Shown here: positions 58,617 to 64,000 of the stretch, piece after piece
Numbering within the stretch: position 1 is the first letter of the stretch
Layout of the letters: each line of letters opens with the position of its first letter
Origin: Candidatus Sulfidibacterium hydrothermale
GTDB lineage: Bacteria > Bacteroidota > Bacteroidia > Bacteroidales > F082
DNA length: 64,000 bases
Direction of reading: 5' to 3'
Assembly (NCBI RefSeq): GCF_020149915.1
Contig: NZ_CP083760.1
Location: forward strand, 1,178,001-1,242,000
Translations under genes and position numbers: made by a program
Notes under the pieces: model-generated
Seen by the model: the letters and a program-made list of their open reading frames with translations, nothing else
What the model was told of the DNA's origin: nothing
Databases searched by the model: none

Positions 58617-59615
58617 ATGAAACAAGTAATCAAAAATTATCTGGCCCGCCGGATGGTTCAAAAGAAAAAAGCGGATGAACCGGATATTGTGGTGCTGGAA
58701 CAAAAGCACGAAAATCTTCTGCAACAGAATTTTAATGACAGTATCTATTTCACCGGTTTGTCTGAAAATGGTTTTTCTTTTGTCACCCGTCAGGCTTTTC
58801 GTACAGGTAAACCGGCCGAAAACTGGTTGAAAATCGAAATCCCCGGCGAAGGGGTCTGGGGATTTCAGGATATGAAACTGAAAACCGGTGAAGGTTTCCG
58901 CCAGGGCGATTTGATCTACTCATGCCCTGAACCGGGAGAAATCTGGAATATCGCTTATGACGGGCCGGTTTTTCAGGGGGATAAAAAACAGGAAATTCAT
59001 CTCCGCCTTGAATGGGACAGCGATCTCCCTGTGGCTGACTTTAATCAGGTGGGAACAACGCCTGAGCGGGTGGCACAACAAATTGCCAAAGAAAAATGGA
59101 ACAAAACATTTTTTCAGAAGCTGAAAGAAATCCATAAAGTACATTACGAACAGGCAGGCCATTTTCACGGCATTATTACCTGGAAAGGAAAAGAACAGCT
59201 GGTTTTCCTGAAAGGCTTTCGCGACCATAGTTTCGGCATCCGGCATTGGGACGACTGGGAACGGCATCTTTGGTTGCTCGGCCGGCTCGATGACGGTACT
59301 TTTTTTAATATCAGCATTATCAGTTACACCTTTATCAAAGAACTGACAGCGGGTTTCTGCTGGGATGGCCGGCGTTATCTTACAATAAAACAAATCCCCT
59401 CGTTTGACGAGGTCGGATTTGTTACTCCTTTGCCGGAGAAATTACAATTTACGGTACACCATCCCGATGGACATCGCATCCCGGTAACGGTGGAAATGAA
59501 AACATTTTTTCCTTTTGTGATGGATAATGTCTATTTCATCCGGCAGGCCAAAGCCATCATAACCTGGGAAGGTAAAAAAGGAATCGGCCTTGCCGAAATG
59601 GGAGTAAAACAGTAA
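58617..59615 (+). CDS. RDHSFG-motif lipid/carotenoid-modification-like protein (putative lipocalin-type fold)
   Basis: A 332-residue cytoplasmic-looking protein without signal or membrane segment. It is predominantly beta, with the motif KGFRDHSFGIRHWDDWERH (about residues 200-218). The same motif type is found in CrtC / DUF7064-like lipocalin-fold proteins. The N-terminal 115 residues contain a first beta domain (WLKIEIPGEGVWGFQDMKL). It has no recognised catalytic residues. The downstream PEP-utilising gene starts four bases after its stop, so they are probably co-translated and act together. A TAACTTAG stretch at 58596, one base off the -7 consensus, precedes the ATG. Function unknown. Confidence 0.55.
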   Translation: MKQVIKNYLARRMVQKKKADEPDIVVLEQKHENLLQQNFNDSIYFTGLSENGFSFVTRQAFRTGKPAENWLKIEIPGEGVWGFQDMKLKTGEGFRQGDLIYSCPEPGEIWNIAYDGPVFQGDKKQEIHLRLEWDSDLPVADFNQVGTTPERVAQQIAKEKWNKTFFQKLKEIHKVHYEQAGHFHGIITWKGKEQLVFLKGFRDHSFGIRHWDDWERHLWLLGRLDDGTFFNISIISYTFIKELTAGFCWDGRRYLTIKQIPSFDEVGFVTPLPEKLQFTVHHPDGHRIPVTVEMKTFFPFVMDNVYFIRQAKAIITWEGKKGIGLAEMGVKQ

Positions 59616-59618
59616 AAA

Positions 59619-61979
59619 ATGGCTTTGAAAAGGCTGGAAGAGATAAAAACGGGAAGTGCCGGCGGCAAAGCGGACGGTTTGCAGCGTTTACATACCTGGG
59701 GATATCCAATTCCGGAAACGTTTGTGATCACCCGCCCTGAAGAAAAATATTGGAAAAAAGACATTGTCCGTTTGCCGGAAAAGAAAAAATTTGCCGTTCG
59801 TTCGTCGGCAACAGCCGAAGACGGACAGGAACACTCTTTTGCCGGACAGTTCGAAACCATCTTGAATGTACAGGGACATGACGCATTGATATCCGCGGTA
59901 AAACGCTGCTTTTCATCGCATGAAAGTCAACGGGTTAGCCATTATCACCGTCAGCTGAAAGTAGAAGAAGATACAAAAATGTATGTGCTTGTTCAGGAGA
60001 TGGTGGATGCGCAGTATTCGGGTGTTCTTTTTACCGCCGACCCGGTGGAAAACCGTTACGATCGTTGCCGGTTGACTCTTGCAGAAGGGCTTGGTGAACA
60101 TTTAATGGCTGGAAAAACAAGCGGGTATGATGTCGTGTTTTATAAACAAAAACCGGAAGTATCCGTAAAAGATCTGCCGGATGATGTGCTGCAAAAACTG
60201 ATTGCTGAAGCTTTGGCTATTGAAAAAAAGTTTGGAAAGCCGGCCGATCTGGAGTTCGCAATTGATCACGAGAACCGTTTGTATTGGTTGCAATTGCGTC
60301 CGGTGACCCGCCTTTCGGCAGTCCATTTGAACGAACTGGACGATTCTCCTCTTTTTGAAAACCCCATTTACACCCGTGGCAATATTGGCGAAATGATGCC
60401 TGGTCCTGTTACTCCGCTTACGCTTTCTACCTTTGGCCGCGCCATTGATGTCGGTCTTCAGGAATTTTATCAAAAATGCGGCGCACTGAAAAATCGCTCG
60501 GAAAAAAACCGTTTTGTCCATTCGTTTTATTATCATCTTTTTTTTGATGTAAACAGCCTTTACCGGATTACGCGGTATGTTTTGTTGGCCAAAAAAGAAA
60601 ATATTGATTTTTCGGTAGTCGGCCGGCGTGTTCCGGGAGTGGTAATCGATAAAAAAGAAGTTTCGTTTTTTACAGCGTTGCTTAATTTTTTACGGATGTA
60701 CCGGTATACGGCAGGTGCAACAAAAGCTGCCCGGGCCTTGCAACAACTGTATGCCGGTTTCCATATTCAATGTCCGGATGATCCGTTGTTGTGTTGGGAA
60801 TTAATAAATAAGGAGTTGCCGGTTTTGTTCCGGGCTTATGGGTTGCATTATGTCACTTCTTCCCGGTCGGGAAGTTATTTCAGCGCTTTGCTCAATTTGC
60901 TTTCGGGCGGAAAACCACCCGAGCGAAAGCATCAGCAATTGCTGGCATCTTATTTTACGAATATTGCTGATATTGAAAGTGCACAGGTGGTAAATGCGGT
61001 AGATCATCTGTCGGCATTGCTGGCACGAGAAGAAGATGCAGAAAACCGTTTTTTGAACGTTTCGGTGGATGAGGCGGTACAGTACCTTGAAAAAGGTGCG
61101 TCGGAGAAGATCCGGCAAAGCTGGAATTCCTTTTTGGAAAGACATGGGCATCGTTGTGTGCGTGAAGCGGAAATGCGCGAAAAAGAATGGGCTCTTCATC
61201 CGGAACCGGTGGTAGAAAGCATACGAGTGAAGGTGCAATGGCTGCGCCGCAAGCAGACTGAACCGGAGAAAAAACCGGACGGCAGCGTGCGACAGCCCGG
61301 GCTTCCGCTGACAGGTTTCCGCCGGAGAATCTTTTATCATTTGTTGCCTAAAGCACGGAAAGCGGTGGCGCAGCGAGAACAAACCAAAGCCTGGGCAGTG
61401 GGGGTGCAATATCAGTTCAAGAAAGCTTACCGTGCGTTGGCAAAACGGATGACCCGTGCAGGCTTGCTGGATGATGAAGATTTGATTTATTTTTTGAAAC
61501 ATGATGAAATAGGCCGGTTTCTTAAAGGAACAGAAGCCGGTTACTGGCACAATATGGCCCGGCAGCGGCGGGCACTTTTTCCGGTAGTACAACAACTTTC
61601 GTTTTCAGATCTGATTTTTGGTATTCCTGTTCCGGATGAGCCGGCTGAGGATGGCCCGCCGGAAGGAGTACTTTCCGGAATTCCTGTCAGCCAGGGTAAA
61701 GTAACCGGAAAAGTACGCATTGTCCGGACGATGGAAGATGCCCGGCAGCTCCAGAAAGGGGAAATTATGGTCTCGCAATATACCGATATCGGATGGACGC
61801 CATTTTATAGCATCATAAAAGGATTGGTTACGGAAATTGGCAGTCCGTTGTCGCATGGTGCCGTGGTGGCCCGCGAATATGGTATTCCGGCAGTGGTGGG
61901 GATGAAAGGCGTTTTGTCTGTCCTTCAAACCGGACAGGAAATTACCCTGGATGCCGGAAAAGGAATCGTGTCTTTTTGA
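59619..61979 (+). CDS. PEP-synthase/rifampicin-phosphotransferase-like enzyme
   Basis: A 786-residue two-component phosphotransferase. N-terminal ATP-grasp PEP/pyruvate-binding domain (about 1-235; GSAGGKADGLQRLHTWGY, FAVRSSATAEDGQEHSFAGQFET, DLEFAIDHENRLYWLQLRPV). A large helical middle domain (about 240-680) binds an unknown acceptor. The C-terminal swivelling domain has the phosphohistidine His746 in GSPLSHGAVVAREYGIPAV. Architecture matches rifampicin phosphotransferase (about 867 residues) and PEP synthase relatives, which transfer the beta-phosphate of ATP via His to an acceptor. The acceptor here is unknown. It forms an operon with the RDHSFG protein, 3 bases apart. Confidence 0.82.
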   Translation: MALKRLEEIKTGSAGGKADGLQRLHTWGYPIPETFVITRPEEKYWKKDIVRLPEKKKFAVRSSATAEDGQEHSFAGQFETILNVQGHDALISAVKRCFSSHESQRVSHYHRQLKVEEDTKMYVLVQEMVDAQYSGVLFTADPVENRYDRCRLTLAEGLGEHLMAGKTSGYDVVFYKQKPEVSVKDLPDDVLQKLIAEALAIEKKFGKPADLEFAIDHENRLYWLQLRPVTRLSAVHLNELDDSPLFENPIYTRGNIGEMMPGPVTPLTLSTFGRAIDVGLQEFYQKCGALKNRSEKNRFVHSFYYHLFFDVNSLYRITRYVLLAKKENIDFSVVGRRVPGVVIDKKEVSFFTALLNFLRMYRYTAGATKAARALQQLYAGFHIQCPDDPLLCWELINKELPVLFRAYGLHYVTSSRSGSYFSALLNLLSGGKPPERKHQQLLASYFTNIADIESAQVVNAVDHLSALLAREEDAENRFLNVSVDEAVQYLEKGASEKIRQSWNSFLERHGHRCVREAEMREKEWALHPEPVVESIRVKVQWLRRKQTEPEKKPDGSVRQPGLPLTGFRRRIFYHLLPKARKAVAQREQTKAWAVGVQYQFKKAYRALAKRMTRAGLLDDEDLIYFLKHDEIGRFLKGTEAGYWHNMARQRRALFPVVQQLSFSDLIFGIPVPDEPAEDGPPEGVLSGIPVSQGKVTGKVRIVRTMEDARQLQKGEIMVSQYTDIGWTPFYSIIKGLVTEIGSPLSHGAVVAREYGIPAVVGMKGVLSVLQTGQEITLDAGKGIVSF

Positions 61980-62006
61980 TAAACAAAAAACACATCGAAA
62001 AAGTTA

Positions 62007-62014
62007 TATCTTTG
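62007..62014 (+). promoter_or_regulatory. TAnnTTTG -7 promoter element for the thioredoxin-fold gene
   Basis: TATCTTTG, 24 bases before ATG 62038, just after the phosphotransferase stop. Confidence 0.6.
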
Positions 62015-62037
62015 CGTTTCATTTTAATCGGAATTTT

Positions 62038-62571
62038 ATGAAAGTGCTTGTTCTTTTTGCCGGATTGTTGTTTTTGAATCCTGTGCTTTTTTCGCAGACA
62101 ACAGCAAATCATGATCGTGGGTATCGGGTTCACGTGGGAGAAATGGCTCCGTCGGTGGTTTTGCCCCTGATAAATGGGGATACGGTATCGTTGCAACAGT
62201 TGCGTGGAAAGGTTGTGGTGTTGCAGTTTACTGCCAGCTGGTGTTCGGTGTGCCGGAGAGAAATGCCACATCTTGAGAGTGAAATATGGCAACAGTTTAA
62301 AAATAAGAACTTTATCCTTATCGGTGTGGATTATGACGAGCCGCTGGCCAAAGTGGAGGCTTTCCGCAAAGAGATGAAGGTAACTTATCCGTTTGCCCTG
62401 GATCCGGGGGCCAGAATTTTTCATCATTTTGCGGTGAAAGGCGCCGGAGTTACCCGTAATGTGGTGATAGATCCTTCCGGAAAAATAGTTTTTCTTACCC
62501 GTTTATACGATGTGCAGGAGTTTGAAGCCATGAAAAAGAAAATTGCTTCTTTGCTGCAGGATAATCAGTGA
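62038..62571 (+). CDS. Exported peroxiredoxin/TlpA-like thioredoxin-fold protein
   Basis: A 177-residue secreted protein: signal peptide (KVLVLFAGLLFLNPVLFSQ) and one thioredoxin/AhpC-TSA-type domain. Visible are the start VGEMAPSVVLPLINGDTVSL, the redox pair WCSVC in FTASWCSVCRREMPHLESE, and VTRNVVIDPSGKI where TlpA-type proteins have a cis-proline TP. The Arg at that position resembles peroxiredoxins. Likely a periplasmic thiol reductase or peroxide-handling protein; the substrate is unknown. Start ATG 62038, fixed by the signal peptide and promoter; the longer frame from 61951 precedes both. Confidence 0.85.
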   Translation: MKVLVLFAGLLFLNPVLFSQTTANHDRGYRVHVGEMAPSVVLPLINGDTVSLQQLRGKVVVLQFTASWCSVCRREMPHLESEIWQQFKNKNFILIGVDYDEPLAKVEAFRKEMKVTYPFALDPGARIFHHFAVKGAGVTRNVVIDPSGKIVFLTRLYDVQEFEAMKKKIASLLQDNQ

Positions 62572-62704
62572 TGGTGCTTTAACGTTTTGTTAAACAGAAT
62601 TATAATTATTCTGTCATCCGGATTTTCTTTAAAATCTTCTTTTTTCAAACCACTCTAAATTACATTCCTTTTTACCATATTCGTGAATTTTTGCGTTTTT
62701 AGTT

Positions 62705-62712
62705 TACATTTG
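62705..62712 (+). promoter_or_regulatory. TAnnTTTG -7 promoter element for the nucleoside permease gene
   Basis: TACATTTG, 50 bases before ATG 62763. Confidence 0.55.
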
Positions 62713-62762
62713 CGTTTCACTTTTTTGAAATAAATGAAAAAACAATAATAAAATTTACGGAT

Positions 62763-64000
62763 ATGGGAATTAAATTTCGGTTAACGGTCATGAACTTCCT
62801 GCAGTTTTTCGTGTGGGGAGCCTGGCTGCTGTCGTTTGGAAAATATCTCGGAGCAACACTCCATTTTAGCGGTGAACAGATTGGGGCTATTTTTATGACC
62901 CTGGGTATCGCGTCTTTGTTTATGCCGGGCCTGTTGGGTATTGTGGCTGACCGCTGGATTCGTCCTGATCGCCTTTATGCTATCGTACATATTTTAGGGG
63001 CCGGATTGTTATATCTTGCCGCCAAAGAATCGAGTTTCGACGGCTTATATTGGGTGATGCTGCTGTATTTGATGCTGTATATGCCGACCATTGCTTTGGA
63101 TAACACGGTGTCGTACTGTATTTTGGAAAAGAGAGGGTACGATATTGTGAAAGATTTTCCTCCCATTCGCGTGTGGGGAACCATCGGGTTTATTATCGCT
63201 GTTTGGATGATTGACCTGCTGGGATGGGGACTGAGTAACATGCAGCTTTATTTCTCTGCAGTATTTTCACTGGTGTTAGGATTATATTCGCTTACCTTGC
63301 CCGGTTGCCCGATTGAAAAGTCAACGGCAAAGAAATCGTTAACACAAGCTTTAGGATTGGATGCTTTTGTGCTGTTTAAAAACAAAAAGATGGCCATCTT
63401 TTTTATCTTTTCCATGTTGTTGGGGGCAGCCTTGCAGATTACCAACATGTGGGGCGAAGCCTTTTTGCACGATTTCGGAAAAATTGCAGCATATAAAAAT
63501 GCTTTTGCCGTTGTCCATAACGGAATTTTGATGTCGGTTTCGCAGATGTCAGAAACGTTGTTTATCCTGACCATTCCGTTCTTCCTGAAAAAATTCGGAA
63601 TCAAAAAGGTGATGCTGATGAGTATGTTTGCCTGGGTTTTCCGCTTCGGATTGTTCGGTATTGGTACACCGGAAGGCATCGGTCTGGTTTGGCTGATTCT
63701 TTCGATGATTATTTACGGGATGGCTTTCGACTTCTTTAATATTTCCGGTTCTTTGTTTGTGGAAATGGAAGCCGAACCGAAAATCAGAGCCAGTGCCCAG
63801 GGGTTGTTTATGATCATGACCAACGGAATCGGAGCCATGATCGGAGCTTATGGCAGTGGCGTGATTATTGAAATGTTTACCCACAATGGCATCCGCGACT
63901 GGCAAACCATCTGGTTTATTTTTGCCGCTTATGCATTGGTTATCGGAGTGACGTTCATGATTTTGTTTAAATACAAACATGATCCGGAAGCCATGAAAAC
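62763..64000 (+). CDS. Nucleoside:H+ symporter (NHS/NupG family), partial
   Basis: At least 412 residues, open to the right window edge. A polytopic MFS-type transporter of the nucleoside-specific NHS family. Visible are RLTVMNFLQFFVWGAWLLSF, FMPGLLGIVADRWIRPDR, the family NTVSYC and FPPIRVWGTIGFI, and GMAFDFFNISGSLFVEME. About ten membrane segments are already present. NupG-type proteins import purine and pyrimidine nucleosides with protons. The end of the gene, and whether it is complete, lie outside the window. Confidence 0.85.
   Translation, partial: MGIKFRLTVMNFLQFFVWGAWLLSFGKYLGATLHFSGEQIGAIFMTLGIASLFMPGLLGIVADRWIRPDRLYAIVHILGAGLLYLAAKESSFDGLYWVMLLYLMLYMPTIALDNTVSYCILEKRGYDIVKDFPPIRVWGTIGFIIAVWMIDLLGWGLSNMQLYFSAVFSLVLGLYSLTLPGCPIEKSTAKKSLTQALGLDAFVLFKNKKMAIFFIFSMLLGAALQITNMWGEAFLHDFGKIAAYKNAFAVVHNGILMSVSQMSETLFILTIPFFLKKFGIKKVMLMSMFAWVFRFGLFGIGTPEGIGLVWLILSMIIYGMAFDFFNISGSLFVEMEAEPKIRASAQGLFMIMTNGIGAMIGAYGSGVIIEMFTHNGIRDWQTIWFIFAAYALVIGVTFMILFKYKHDPEAMK

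Noticed and set aside
62594-62614. Possible terminator hairpin ACAGAAT/ATTCTGT after the thioredoxin-fold gene
   Set aside because: Stem of only 7 bp, A+T-rich, no clear T run; too weak to call.

Overview
The window is chromosomal DNA of a member of the Bacteroidota, probably an environmental Bacteroidales-like lineage. The evidence is direct: GldF/GldG and PorP/SprF proteins, two type A sorting domains and a gliding-type C-terminal domain of type IX secretion (T9SS) cargo, a serine palmitoyltransferase homologue, a short primary sigma factor beginning MRQLKI, and the Bacteroidota promoter element TAnnTTTG in front of at least sixteen genes. No rRNA, tRNA or CRISPR array was seen. Genes run on both strands and are mostly housekeeping, surface and secretion functions. 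The gene at each end is cut by the window edge.

Layout. 1-4.5 kb: gldG (partial) and gldF, a divergent sigma-70-like factor, and pcrA. 4.5-8.1 kb: an M13 metallopeptidase lipoprotein gene split in its signal-peptide codons by a complete 1200-bp IS4-type element. The element has 18-bp terminal inverted repeats and a 9-bp target duplication. 8.2-15.3 kb: a tandem pair of PlsC-like acyltransferases, a DUF5916-type outer-membrane protein, a tandem pair of GNAT-like proteins, and pyrH. 15.3-20.5 kb: an rluD / T9SS cargo / PASTA operon divergent from ddl. 20.6-29.3 kb: serine palmitoyltransferase, a PorP/SprF protein with a giant 17-PKD T9SS adhesin, and a thioredoxin-like protein. 29.3-40 kb: an operon of GT2 plus two GT-C type membrane glycosyltransferases, facing a CotH-like / DUF4956 / VTC operon, then a further GT-C protein. 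40-46 kb: a long-form GAPDH, rpoD, a DegP-type protease, dapF and a LysM glucosaminidase. 46-58 kb: a GldN-like lipoprotein, a beta-helix T9SS protein with a D-threonine-aldolase-like enzyme, a REC-REC-PEP-synthase-like protein, an APC-USP transporter, hemH, a head-GIN protein, cobB and guaD. 58-64 kb: a GC-rich dispersed repeat, a two-gene PEP-utilising phosphotransferase operon, a peroxiredoxin/thioredoxin-like protein and a nucleoside permease (partial).

The most promising candidates for undescribed biology are three. (1) The CotH-VTC-DUF4956 operon together with the neighbouring glycosyltransferase operon; one CotH segment and one GT-C C-terminus appear to share a beta-sandwich module ending in IYFDDL. 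(2) The 58.6-62.0 kb pair, a RDHSFG-motif protein next to a rifampicin-phosphotransferase-like enzyme. (3) The REC-REC-ATP-grasp protein, in which only the second receiver keeps its phosphorylation residues and the usual swivelling His domain is absent. Genome dynamics are visible in the IS insertion, two tandem duplications, and an internal four-domain duplication inside the PKD adhesin.
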